This document shows positions 54,400 through 64,000 of a DNA stretch of 64,000 bases, piece after piece. This DNA is from Planctomycetota bacterium (GTDB lineage Bacteria; Planctomycetota; UBA1135; UBA2386). Each line of letters opens with the position of its first letter. Position 1 is the stretch's first letter. The notes beneath the pieces were generated by a model that had not been told where the DNA came from, ran no database searches, and saw nothing but the letters and a program-made list of their open reading frames with translations. Where the stretch lies: positions 496,001-560,000 of the forward strand of contig JADJPQ010000002.1 of the NCBI GenBank assembly GCA_016713175.1. The letters run 5' to 3'. Made by a program: the position numbers and the translations under genes.

Positions 54400-55614
54400 T
54401 CAGAATCGCAGCCAGTCGCATGGCGACGCATGGATCAGCCCGGTGGTGACATCGAAGGCAAACGCCTGCTGGACCACGGGGAGACCCGCAAGCCAGGCGC
54501 CGCCGTTGACCGGGTAGCGCACTTCGGCCGTGTCATTGCTGGCGCCGAAGGCGATCACGACGTGCAGCGGCGAATTGACGTTCAGACACAGTACGCCGGT
54601 CGACAACGGCGGGGCGTTGACCGGCGGCAACGTGATCGGGATCTCCGGCCCGAACCCGGCGGCCACCTGGGCGACGAACACCACGATCTGGCCCGACAAT
54701 CCCGCCATCTGGATGCCCATGCCGATGTCGTCGCTCCGGGTCGCAGGGTTGCCATTGGCCAGCGACGGCCACGAGTTCGGCGAGGTGCCCGACAGGAAGT
54801 TCGAAGTGCCGGCGATCCCGGTCGGGTAGTTCACCTGGTTGTTCCAGACGATGCCGACGCCGCCGGCACCTTCATACGAGGTCGACGCGCCCCAGGGCTG
54901 GTGCCGCAGGTCGAACCAGTGTTGGCGGCTCAACCGGTAGCCGGCGCCGAGCAGCTTGCGAAGACCATAGGTGCCGGTCGGCAGCAGCGTCGGCGCCCCT
55001 GGGGTGGCGTTCGGCCCGGGCCGATCGAAGTTGGTCAACGGGGTGACGAAGTCATCAGGCAGCACGCCCGGATAGCCGGCGACGATGCCGATGCCGACGC
55101 CATCGGTCGGCCAGCCGGGAAACGGCGCGGCCGGCAGGCGGAACGACAAGAACACGTCGCCCGATCCGGCGATCGGCACCGATACCGGCGGGCCGACGAT
55201 CGTCATGGCACAGACCGGCCCGGGCGGAATCGGCACGCCCAGTGCGAAGGTCACCGGGGCGGCAGCGGGGAGTTCCGTGCCGACGCCACTCTCCGGATAG
55301 AACAACAGGTCGATGGTCTGCGGCGTGACCCCGCTGGTTGACGCGAACGCCACGCCGCTGACGGTGCGAAAGCCAGCAATCGCCGTCCCCCACCCGGCGT
55401 GCTCACGGCTGTCGAGGCGGGTCAACGCCTCGCCTGCCAGGTTGCCGAGATCATTGCGGGAGAACGCACTGACTTCGTTGCACGACCGGGCAAAGCCCAA
55501 CCAGGGCTGGGCCGGCAGTGCGGCGACCAGGGCGACCAGGAACAGGAACCGGAGGGCGCCGAGCACCAGCCGGCGCGGTCCGCCGGACCGTGGGGCACAG
55601 GAATGCAGAAGCAT
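54400..55614 (-). CDS. Secreted protein of unknown function, 404 aa
   Basis: The start at 55614 is preceded by GAGGAC. A basic leader and hydrophobic run ending VAALPAQP form the signal peptide. The body is beta-rich and low in catalytic-looking motifs. It contains GTYGLRKLLGAGYRLSRQHW and many Gly/Pro turns, and ends with a short segment SPLHVVIAFGASND... VQQAFAFDVTTGLIH, loosely like the C-termini of neighbouring secreted proteins. I do not recognise a family. It is downstream of the anti-sigma/sigma pair. Confidence 0.7.
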   Translation of the reverse strand: MLLHSCAPRSGGPRRLVLGALRFLFLVALVAALPAQPWLGFARSCNEVSAFSRNDLGNLAGEALTRLDSREHAGWGTAIAGFRTVSGVAFASTSGVTPQTIDLLFYPESGVGTELPAAAPVTFALGVPIPPGPVCAMTIVGPPVSVPIAGSGDVFLSFRLPAAPFPGWPTDGVGIGIVAGYPGVLPDDFVTPLTNFDRPGPNATPGAPTLLPTGTYGLRKLLGAGYRLSRQHWFDLRHQPWGASTSYEGAGGVGIVWNNQVNYPTGIAGTSNFLSGTSPNSWPSLANGNPATRSDDIGMGIQMAGLSGQIVVFVAQVAAGFGPEIPITLPPVNAPPLSTGVLCLNVNSPLHVVIAFGASNDTAEVRYPVNGGAWLAGLPVVQQAFAFDVTTGLIHASPCDWLRF

Positions 55615-55632
55615 GTCGTAAGTCCTCGTTGA

Positions 55633-55653
55633 GGCACCGCCGATCGCGGTGCC
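55633..55653. other. Hairpin in the leader of the 404-aa secreted protein gene
   Basis: GGCACCGC and GCGGTGCC form a perfect 8-bp stem around a 5-nt loop, 19 bp upstream of the start codon and 85 bp past the anti-sigma stop. No T-tract follows, so it may be a leader structure or an imperfect terminator. Confidence 0.35.
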
Positions 55654-55737
55654 GGGACCACGCCATGACCCGACAGCGGCAACTTCGGACCGAACCAGCG
55701 AAGGAATCCGCCGACGCCGAAGACGGCCACATTGCGA

Positions 55738-57441
55738 TCAGCGCGGCAACGGCACGAACACGCGCTTCAGCCCCTTCAGCTTCGCCGCCTGTTCCTTGGT
55801 CAGCGACACCTGCTGCTGCAGCTCCCGCATCCACTGCAACTGTCGCTGCAACGCCGCCTTGCCGCGACCGGACTTCAGCATCCGCAGGTTCGACTCCGCC
55901 GGCGTGCCGCGGTCGCGCCACAGCTCACTCGCCGCCCCGGCATGCCGTTCGAGCAACGCCCGGACCTGCTCGGCCTGCGCCGGCTCGAGCCCGAGCTGCT
56001 GCTCGAGCTTCTGGCTGGTCGCCCGGGCGAATTCGGCGGGGTTGCTCGCGGGAATCGGGTCGTTGTGCAACTGGAACATCAACCCGGTGTCGAACAGGTT
56101 GCCGCCGTCATGCCGCAGCGACCCCGGCGGCGTCATCAGCGCGGCCTGCTCCGGCCCCAACAGTCCCTGGGTCTCGGCGAAGAACCGGTCCTTCATCGCG
56201 ACATCGGCGGCGAGCCCTTCGAGTTCGAAGTCGTGGGACTGCCCCTGCAGCCCCTGGGCCTCGGCCGAGTAGATCCGAACCAGGCCGGCGAGCGCGTTGC
56301 GCTGCGCGTCGTTGAGCCCCTGCCCGGCGTGCGCCAGCATGCTGGCGAGCGAGTTCGAAGCGACCAGCGGATGCAGGTAGGTGCCGTTCGGGCCGAACCC
56401 GGGCAGGCCAGCCTTCAACAGCCCGGGCAACTGCTCGACCAGCTTCATGTTCAGCTTCTGCACCTCGACGACGAGTTCCATCGGCAACTCGGCGCCTTCG
56501 TGGTCCATCTTGGCGAGCAGCTCCGCCAGCATCGGGTTCATCTGCGCCGACACCGAACCGACGAGTTGCCAGTCGACTCCCGCCAGCGCGTCGCCGAACT
56601 GCGCGTCGCCGAAGGTGACCGTCGCCGGCACCGGCGCGGCCTCGGCCGGCGCCGGTGCCGCTTCGTCCGCCGATGCCGGCGGCTTCGCCGGCACCTCGGC
56701 TTGCTGGCGCGCGAGCTGTGTCGCCAGCGCCTCGGCGCGCTGCTGCGCGGCCGCGAGTTCGTCCTTCAACTTCTGGTTCTCGGTCACCAGCGCCGCGGCG
56801 GCGCTACCGCCATCGGCCTGCGCTTCCATCCGCAGCACCTGCCCGGCCTCGGCGGAGTCGACGCGCGACAGCGTGTGCCACGTCGCCACTCCGGCAACGA
56901 CCGCCAGCGTCAACGAACCGGTCGCCAGGACCCCGTTCTTCACGGACATCTCCATCGCACGAACCTCCAATCGGGTGTGAGCTTCGGTGGTGACCACGCC
57001 GAACGGCCGCAGCAGCACGGCGGCGCCGCGGCCGTCGGTGCTGGCCAGCAGATCGCCGGGTCGAGCGGCCCAGGCCACGTCGGCGCCAGTGGTCAGCGTG
57101 AAGGCGCGGCCGGGCCGGTCGTCGGCCTCGACTTCGGTGACCGCGATGCCGCCTTCCAGAACGGCCAACTCGACGTGAGCAATCGCCGTCTGGCCGCGCG
57201 GCGGCGACGGCCACGCCAGCACCGCCAACGCGATCAGCAGGCCGGCGGCAACCGCGACGGCTGCCAAGAAGCGCCGGGCCGACGATCGGACCCGTGCCGG
57301 CAACGCGACGACCGCGGCCGGCGTCGCCGAGCCCGCATGCAGCGCGGCCAGCACCCGAACGGTCAGATCGGGCGGCGTCTCGCCGTGCAGTTCGTGCAGC
57401 GCGCGGTCGGCCAGTTGGTCCTGCCAATCGTCGGTGTTCAT
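55738..57441 (-). CDS. Large anti-sigma-factor-like membrane protein, 567 aa
   Basis: The protein has a short N-terminal cytoplasmic part (MNTDDWQDQLADRALHELHG...). A membrane span about residues 48-68 (FLAAVAVAAGLLIALAVLAW) and a FecR-like beta region (about 75-140) follow. A second hydrophobic segment (VLATGSLTLAVVAGVATW), a coiled-coil stretch (NQKLKDELAAAQQRAEALAT) and a long helical domain make up the rest. The ATG overlaps the ECF sigma stop by 4 nt, the standard arrangement for a sigma/anti-sigma pair, so it probably holds the sigma factor at the membrane. The large extracytoplasmic part is unusual for an anti-sigma factor and may be a sensor. Confidence 0.75.
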   Translation of the reverse strand: MNTDDWQDQLADRALHELHGETPPDLTVRVLAALHAGSATPAAVVALPARVRSSARRFLAAVAVAAGLLIALAVLAWPSPPRGQTAIAHVELAVLEGGIAVTEVEADDRPGRAFTLTTGADVAWAARPGDLLASTDGRGAAVLLRPFGVVTTEAHTRLEVRAMEMSVKNGVLATGSLTLAVVAGVATWHTLSRVDSAEAGQVLRMEAQADGGSAAAALVTENQKLKDELAAAQQRAEALATQLARQQAEVPAKPPASADEAAPAPAEAAPVPATVTFGDAQFGDALAGVDWQLVGSVSAQMNPMLAELLAKMDHEGAELPMELVVEVQKLNMKLVEQLPGLLKAGLPGFGPNGTYLHPLVASNSLASMLAHAGQGLNDAQRNALAGLVRIYSAEAQGLQGQSHDFELEGLAADVAMKDRFFAETQGLLGPEQAALMTPPGSLRHDGGNLFDTGLMFQLHNDPIPASNPAEFARATSQKLEQQLGLEPAQAEQVRALLERHAGAASELWRDRGTPAESNLRMLKSGRGKAALQRQLQWMRELQQQVSLTKEQAAKLKGLKRVFVPLPR

Positions 57442-57965
57442 GCCGACAGCCTCCGTTCGACGCAGGCGCGCAGCACCGCGCGGACGCGGCGCAGCAGCGA
57501 TTTGACGCCATCCTCGCCGATGCCGAGTTCCTTGCCGATCGCGCTGCGCGACTTCCGCTGTTCGTAATGCAGCGCAATCGCCTGGCGGGCCCTGCCGTCG
57601 AGTTCGAGCAGACAGGCGCGCAGGGCCGTCAACGACTCGGCGCCGCCGTCCTCGCGCGTAAAACCGGTCCAGATCGCATCGATCGTCTCGACGTCGGTCA
57701 TCGGCAACGGCGGCTTGCGCACCGCCTTCAGGAACAGGTTGCGCGCGACGGTCCGCAGCCAGCCACTGCGGGCCTCTGGACCGCGGTCTTCGTACGGGGC
57801 CCGCAGCAGCGTCAGGAACGTCTCCTGCGTCAGATCGTCCGCCAGTTCGCCGCTGGCGCCGAGGTAGCGCAGGTAGCGCCAGACCTCGGCCTGGTGCGCC
57901 CGCACCAGCGCGGCGACATCGGGATCGGAACGTTGCTGCACGACCACCACGCGGGAGGAATCCAT
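57438..57965 (-). CDS. ECF-type RNA polymerase sigma factor
   Basis: This 175-residue protein has sigma-70 region 2 (ELADDLTQETFLTLLRAPYE; SGWLRTVARNLFLKAVRK) and region 4 (RQAIALHYEQRKSRSAIGKE then LGIGEDGVKSLLRRVRAVLR). It overlaps the anti-sigma-like gene by ATGA. It is divergent from the flagellin gene, with 154 bp between them that must hold promoters for both. Its regulon is unknown. It is clearly different from the ECF factor at 1744-2430. Confidence 0.9.
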   Translation of the reverse strand: MDSSRVVVVQQRSDPDVAALVRAHQAEVWRYLRYLGASGELADDLTQETFLTLLRAPYEDRGPEARSGWLRTVARNLFLKAVRKPPLPMTDVETIDAIWTGFTREDGGAESLTALRACLLELDGRARQAIALHYEQRKSRSAIGKELGIGEDGVKSLLRRVRAVLRACVERRLSA

Positions 57966-58119
57966 GGCCACCTCGGAAGGGTGCACGATTGCAGCCGGAA
58001 ATGCGGGCGTCGGGAAGGACCGGTGGCAACGCCTGCTCTGCCGTTGGCGGTACGGGAATGAGACTGGCGGCTCCAGCAGGCTGGCGGACGCGCCGACACC
58101 GGCTTCGAAGGAGAATGCC

Positions 58120-58917
58120 ATGAGCCTGAGCATCCAGGGCGGCAACCACGGTCCGCTGCACGCCATGCAGGACGCCGATCGGCGCCTGCAGTCCACATTC
58201 CGCCACCTGGCCACCGGCAAGCGGATCGCGAGCGCGGCCGACGACGCCGCGGGTCTGGCGATCGCCGCTCGCTTGCAGGCACAGCAGCGCGGGCTCGATC
58301 AAGGCGTGCAGAACCTGGCCGCGGGCCAGGATCTCGCCCGAACGGCCGAAGGCGCCTTGCAGGGCACCCAGGACGCGATCGGCCGGATGCGCGAACTGAG
58401 CGTGCAGGCGCAGAACGGCACGTTGTCGGCCGAGGACCGCGCGACGATCCAGCAGGAGTACGACCAGCTGGCCGCGCAGATCGACCAGACGGCGCAAGGC
58501 ACGTCGTTCGGTGGCCAGAACCTGCTGGACGGCTCGGCCAGCGGCGGCCTCGAGATCGCCGATGGGCAGGGCAGCACCACCGAGGTCGCGATCGCCGATC
58601 AGTCCGCCGGCTCGCTGGGGGTTGCCGGCAAGCAGGTCGGCGACCCGAACACCATCGCCGCTCTCGATGCGGCGTCCGATCGCGTGTCGCAGACCCGGGC
58701 TCGGCTGGGCGCGATCGACAACCGGCTCGGCAGCCAGGCGCGCGCGCTGGGCAACACCAGTGAGGCCCTGACCGCGGCCCGGTCCCGGATCGAGGACGCC
58801 GATGTCGCGTTCGAACTGGCGGCCAAGGCCCAGGCCACGGTGCGCAAAGACCTCGCCAGTCTCACGTTGATCCACAGCCGCGCTTCGGCGCACCGGACAC
58901 TGTCGGTGTTGGCATAG
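58120..58917 (+). CDS. Compact flagellin
   Basis: This 265-residue protein has conserved N- and C-terminal flagellin D0/D1 parts. Residues ~20-140 contain LQSTFRHLATGKRIASAADD, AAGLAIAARLQAQQRGL, GALQGTQDAIGRMRELSVQA and ATIQQEYDQLAAQIDQTAQG with TSFGGQNLLDG. The C-terminal helix includes SRIEDADVAFELAAKAQATV. The variable D2/D3 region is almost absent. A GAAGGAG ribosome site lies 6 nt before the ATG. No other flagellar gene is in the window. It probably forms or caps the filament. It is divergent from the ECF sigma factor, and no sigma-28 or sigma-54 promoter was found by eye. Confidence 0.9.
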   Translation: MSLSIQGGNHGPLHAMQDADRRLQSTFRHLATGKRIASAADDAAGLAIAARLQAQQRGLDQGVQNLAAGQDLARTAEGALQGTQDAIGRMRELSVQAQNGTLSAEDRATIQQEYDQLAAQIDQTAQGTSFGGQNLLDGSASGGLEIADGQGSTTEVAIADQSAGSLGVAGKQVGDPNTIAALDAASDRVSQTRARLGAIDNRLGSQARALGNTSEALTAARSRIEDADVAFELAAKAQATVRKDLASLTLIHSRASAHRTLSVLA

Positions 58918-59192
58918 CCCCGCCATCATCGCGCGCTCGCCACCGACACGGCGGGCCGCAACAGCGCGAATGATGGGCAGCCAGCGCCAGAAAAAGTTCC
59001 ATTGGGCAGGCCGTCCCCGTTTGGCGCCGTGGAACAAAGCACAATTCCGCGACCGTCTGACCGGTTGACGGCGGCTCCCCAAGCCCGATTCTGCTCGCCT
59101 GCCCCTCGGCCAGCAGTTGGCACGCACTCCGTTCCGTGCTGCTGGCCGCCACCCGCGCCACCCAAGGCGCAACTCCCAGTCCCTGGTACCTC

Positions 59193-62100
59193 ATGCGTTC
59201 GTTCGCTCCTTCCCTCCTGAGCCTCGGGCTGTTGCCCGTGGCTTTCGCCCAGGAATTCCAATCGGCCGCCCAACCCGGCGTGATCCCTGGCCAGCAGCCG
59301 GCCGCCGAAGCCACGAGCCTGGCTTTGTCCCGAATGGTCGGCGGCACATGGGTCACCGAATGGAACGCGGCGACGCAGACGCCGCGTTCGATCATCGGCA
59401 CCGGCATCGCGCTGGCCGATTGGCGTGAGAACACGCTCGAAGAAGCCCGCCGGCACGCGCTGGCGTCGCTGACCCGCTTCCATGACCTGCTCGGGCTCGG
59501 CACTTCCGAGTTCCGTGAGATCATCGGGTCGCGGATGGGGCGGTCGTGGACGTTCACGTTCGACCAGTTCTTCAACGGCCTGGAAGTGATCGGCGGCCGC
59601 GCCGACGTCCGCATCAACATGCGCGGCGTCATCGCGATGCTCGGCAGCTGCGCGTGGCAGATCCCCGTCGACTTCCGCACCGTGCCGCAGATCGGCGAAG
59701 AAGTCGCGGTCGCCAGCGCGTGGGCCGCGCTCGCCGAGACGCCAACCGGTGTCAAACAGCCCGGCATCCAGCGCAAGCCGCGCCTGGTCATCTGGGGCGA
59801 CGAACACGCCACGGAAGCGACGCCGGTGTTCCTGGCCTGGGAAGTGCCGGTCAGCAACGTCAACGCCCAGGGCCTGGGCAAGATCGGCCGCTACTACATC
59901 GACGCGCTGACCGGGCGCGTGCTGACCTATGTCAGCGACAAGCACGAGTGCGGCCTGGTGCACTGCTCGTTGAGCGAGCCCACCACGGCGGCACCAGGTC
60001 AACCGGTGCTCGAGACCGTGGCGATGCCGCCGATCCCGACGACGGTGACCGTCATGGCGTGGACGCGGACCGGCAACGACGGCTTCGCGGCGCTGAGCAA
60101 CGTACCGCTGGTGGGCCTCGTGCTGTCGGTGCCCGGCATCGGCAACGTCACCACCGACGCCAATGGCCAGTTCACCATCGACATCGCCGCGCCGGTCAAC
60201 ATCACGGTCGGCATGCTGGACGGCACGCACACGCTGCCCGTCCACGGCGCCAACCAGCCGGCCGGCGTGTTCGCGGTCAACCCCGGCGTCAACAGCACGA
60301 TCCAGTTGCTGACCTCGGCTTCGACGTTCAACGAAGCCGCGCACACGACGGCGTTCTGGTGGGTGCAGCGGACCAACGACTGGTGCCGCAGCATCCTCGG
60401 CAACACCGCGCAGCTGAACACCGCCGACGGCATCGACACCGAGGTCAACATCGCCTCGACGTGCAACGCCTACTACACCGGCAACACGATCAACTTCTAC
60501 GCCGCCGGCGGCGGCTGCAACAACACGGCGTTCTCCAGCGTCGTGTCGCACGAATGGGGCCACGGCCTCGACGATCGCTACGGCGGCATCACCAACGTGA
60601 CCGGTGACGGCCTGTCGGAAGGCTGGGGCGACATCCTCGGCTGCTACCTGACCGACAGCCCGATCCTCGGCAGCGGCTTCCAGACCGCCGGCGTCGGCAT
60701 CCGCAACGGCAACAACACGACGACCTATCCGTCGACCGGCGCCGCCGTGCACACGGCCGGCCAGGTGTGGATGGGCTTTGCGTGGCGCCTGCGCGAACGG
60801 CTGGCGACGTCGCTCGGCAATCGCAATCAGGCGATCGCGATCAGCGAAGACATCGTGATCAGCTCGATCGCGGCCGACGCCAGTGACCGGGTCGCTGCCG
60901 TGCGCGAAGTGTTCATCGCCGACGACGACGACGGCAACCTGCTGAACGGCGTGCCGCACTACAACGAACTGAGCGGCGCTGCCAACGACAAGCTGCTGCC
61001 GTTCCCGGTCCGCCAGGTCGGCACCATCGGGCACACCGCGCTGGCGAACACGACGCAGCAACTGACGCCGCGCCTCGTCACGGCGATGGTGACGCCGATC
61101 TCCGGTTCGTTCACCCAGGTCCGCCTGCACTACAACGACGGCGTCGCGCGCATCCGCAACATGCACGGCACCGGAGTCACCAACCAGTTCCAGGCGCTGC
61201 TGCCCGGCCGGCTGAACGGGACCACGACGACCTACCACATCGAAGCCGTGCACAGCAGCAGCGAAGTGGTCCGCCTGCCGGCGAGCGGCGAGTTCTCGTA
61301 TGCCACCGGCAACACGCCTACGGTGTTCACCGACGGTTTCGAGACGGGTGGCCCCGGCTGGACCCACGGCATGGTCGCCACGCAGGACGACTGGCAGGTC
61401 GGCGATCCGTTCGGCCGCACCGGCACCGGCTGGGCCGACCCGACCACCGCGGCAACCGGCGTCAACTGCTACGGCAACGACATCGGCAACGTGATCGGCA
61501 CGACGACCTGGAACGGCGCCTATCAGAACAACGTCAACAACTGGCTGCGCTCGCCGGTGATCAACTGCAGTGGTCGCACCGGTGTCCGCCTGCGCTTCAA
61601 GCGGTGGCTGACCGTGCAGGCCAGCACCGGCGACCAGGCTTCGGTCTGGGTCAACGGGGCGCAAGTCTGGGTCAACGGCGCCGTGGCCAACCTGATCGAC
61701 ACCTCGTGGCAACAGATGGACATCGCCATCCCGACGGCCGACAACAACCCGGCCGTCACCCTCGAATGGCGGCTGGTCACCAATGCCGCCACCGTGTTCG
61801 GCGGCTGGAACATCGACGACGTCGAAGTCGTCTACGCCGGCACGGCGTCGCCGCTCGACGCCCAGTTGACCATGCTGCCCGAACAGAGCGTTCAGGGCGG
61901 CGCGCTGACGCTGAACGTTGTCACGCAGGGCGGCCCGAAGCCGTTCCTGGTGGTGATCGGCGATGGCGCTGGCCCGACGTCGATCCCCGGTCTGCCGACG
62001 CTGTCGGTCGGCGGTGCGTATGTCACGCTGCCGGACTGGACGAATGCCGCCGGCAACTACTCGGTGGCGTTCAACGCACCGACGCCGGTCGCCGCGGTCG

Positions 62101-62198
62101 GGTTGTTCTGGTACAGCCAGGTGCTCACGCTCGACGCCGCCAACGCGGTGATCGTCGCCTCCAATCCGTTCGTGAACTTGTTCACGGCCACGCCGTGA
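59193..62198 (+). CDS. Secreted zinc metallopeptidase (M4/M36-like) with C-terminal domains
   Basis: ATG 59193 gives a signal peptide ending LLPVAFAQE. A propeptide-like region follows (residues ~60-220, with FTFDQFFNGLEVIGGRADVR resembling the FTP domain of thermolysin-type enzymes), then an Ig/carboxypeptidase-regulatory-like domain. The catalytic site is VVSHEWGHGLDDRYGG near residue 451, with the downstream Glu in GLSEGWGD. After about residue 690 come a jelly-roll-like domain (VFTDGFETGGPGWTHG...) and a final segment ending YSQVLTLDAANAVIVASN. The HExxH...E arrangement is typical of gluzincins. It is likely an exported protease acting outside the cell. Confidence 0.9.
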   Translation: MRSFAPSLLSLGLLPVAFAQEFQSAAQPGVIPGQQPAAEATSLALSRMVGGTWVTEWNAATQTPRSIIGTGIALADWRENTLEEARRHALASLTRFHDLLGLGTSEFREIIGSRMGRSWTFTFDQFFNGLEVIGGRADVRINMRGVIAMLGSCAWQIPVDFRTVPQIGEEVAVASAWAALAETPTGVKQPGIQRKPRLVIWGDEHATEATPVFLAWEVPVSNVNAQGLGKIGRYYIDALTGRVLTYVSDKHECGLVHCSLSEPTTAAPGQPVLETVAMPPIPTTVTVMAWTRTGNDGFAALSNVPLVGLVLSVPGIGNVTTDANGQFTIDIAAPVNITVGMLDGTHTLPVHGANQPAGVFAVNPGVNSTIQLLTSASTFNEAAHTTAFWWVQRTNDWCRSILGNTAQLNTADGIDTEVNIASTCNAYYTGNTINFYAAGGGCNNTAFSSVVSHEWGHGLDDRYGGITNVTGDGLSEGWGDILGCYLTDSPILGSGFQTAGVGIRNGNNTTTYPSTGAAVHTAGQVWMGFAWRLRERLATSLGNRNQAIAISEDIVISSIAADASDRVAAVREVFIADDDDGNLLNGVPHYNELSGAANDKLLPFPVRQVGTIGHTALANTTQQLTPRLVTAMVTPISGSFTQVRLHYNDGVARIRNMHGTGVTNQFQALLPGRLNGTTTTYHIEAVHSSSEVVRLPASGEFSYATGNTPTVFTDGFETGGPGWTHGMVATQDDWQVGDPFGRTGTGWADPTTAATGVNCYGNDIGNVIGTTTWNGAYQNNVNNWLRSPVINCSGRTGVRLRFKRWLTVQASTGDQASVWVNGAQVWVNGAVANLIDTSWQQMDIAIPTADNNPAVTLEWRLVTNAATVFGGWNIDDVEVVYAGTASPLDAQLTMLPEQSVQGGALTLNVVTQGGPKPFLVVIGDGAGPTSIPGLPTLSVGGAYVTLPDWTNAAGNYSVAFNAPTPVAAVGLFWYSQVLTLDAANAVIVASNPFVNLFTATP

Positions 62199-62238
62199 AG
62201 TCCTGAACGGTCCGACCGGCGCTGCGCGCGCCGGCAAT

Positions 62239-62272
62239 GACGGGCGCCCGGGCAAAGGCCCTGGCGCCCGTC
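62239..62272. terminator. Strong hairpin terminator after the metallopeptidase gene
   Basis: GACGGGCGCC (62239-62248) pairs exactly with GGCGCCCGTC (62263-62272), and an inner GGGC/GCCC pair extends the stem with an AAAG loop. GTCGTTTC follows. It lies 40 bp past the stop codon at 62198. Confidence 0.75.
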
Positions 62273-62430
62273 GTCGTTTCCGCATTCCCCGTGGCCGTGG
62301 CGTTTTCGGCGATCCGAATCAACAAACGTACCGTTCGCAGGAAAAACGGAGCCACCGCCGGGCCTTGATGCGTAGCTGCGGCACCCCGTCGTCCGCGGTT
62401 CCCCCCACCCTGCTCCTGGAGCCTGGCACC

Positions 62431-64000
<1,570 letters not shown>

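Noticed and set aside
57966..58119. Sigma-54 or sigma-28 promoter for flagellin
   Set aside because: TGGCAACGCCTGCTC looks partly like a -24/-12 element, but the GG-GC spacing is about two bases short, and no TAAA-N15-GCCGATAA is present.

Overview
This is a GC-rich, gene-dense bacterial chromosome segment (about two thirds G+C by eye). Several things point to the Planctomycetota, probably one of its deeper, poorly characterised lineages: BNR/VPS10-like, Kelch, PKD and FG-GAP secreted proteins, a MoxR/DUF58/BatA/VWA cluster with an embedded ABC-2 transporter, a multi-haem cytochrome next to a PVC-type dehydrogenase propeller and a ThuA protein, and ECF sigma factors with unusual partners. The assignment is inferred from family content only; no rRNA or other phylogenetic marker is present.

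Layout. 1-2800: the start of a penicillin-acylase-like gene, a tandem-repeat (BTRD1-like) protein, an ECF sigma factor and two small proteins, all on the minus strand, with two copies of a ~63-bp repeat placed 4 nt after stop codons. 2800-4900: a gene-poor accessory patch with a 43-bp repeat family, an orphan small membrane protein, an IS21-type end followed by a decayed istA, and an orphan HicB antitoxin. 4905-11832: a VPS10/BNR propeller protein, an aminotransferase, a Kelch protein and a small pseudogene. 11949-17573: a probable sugar-oxidation module (five-CXXCH cytochrome, dehydrogenase-like propeller, ThuA protein; a TIM-barrel epimerase lies convergent). 17703-20604: a membrane protein, a second aminotransferase and a frameshifted beta-helix gene. 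20654-32630: an eight-gene minus-strand operon (large membrane/coiled-coil protein, MoxR, membrane protein, ABC ATPase, ABC-2 permease, DUF58, BatA-like, VWA) whose genes nearly all overlap by ATGA; the first gene carries an in-frame TGA. 32697-33514: a Y1-type transposase with a REP-like hairpin.

33729-36166: two secreted proteins of unknown role. 36156-45172: a glycan-assembly locus with two very large fusion proteins (deacetylase-methyltransferase-glycosyltransferase and glycosyltransferase-methyltransferase-pyruvyltransferase), a CgeB-like glycosyltransferase, a double methyltransferase and a divergent GDP-mannose-3,5-epimerase-like gene. 45123-50337: a secreted BNR-like protein, a CDF metal transporter and a large M14 zinc carboxypeptidase. 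50385-55614: four secreted proteins (PKD, VWA-PKD, two unknown). 55738-58917: an anti-sigma-like protein and ECF sigma factor, divergent from a compact flagellin. 59193-64000: a secreted metallopeptidase, a strong hairpin terminator, and an FG-GAP repeat protein cut by the window edge.

Two lineage-level patterns link the genes. Fourteen of sixteen Sec-type signal peptides end in Ala-Gln at the likely cleavage site, and several unrelated secreted proteins share a similar C-terminal module. The most unusual items are the in-frame TGA in an otherwise intact operon gene, the stop-codon-phased repeats, and the multi-enzyme glycan fusions. I found no tRNA, rRNA or CRISPR array.
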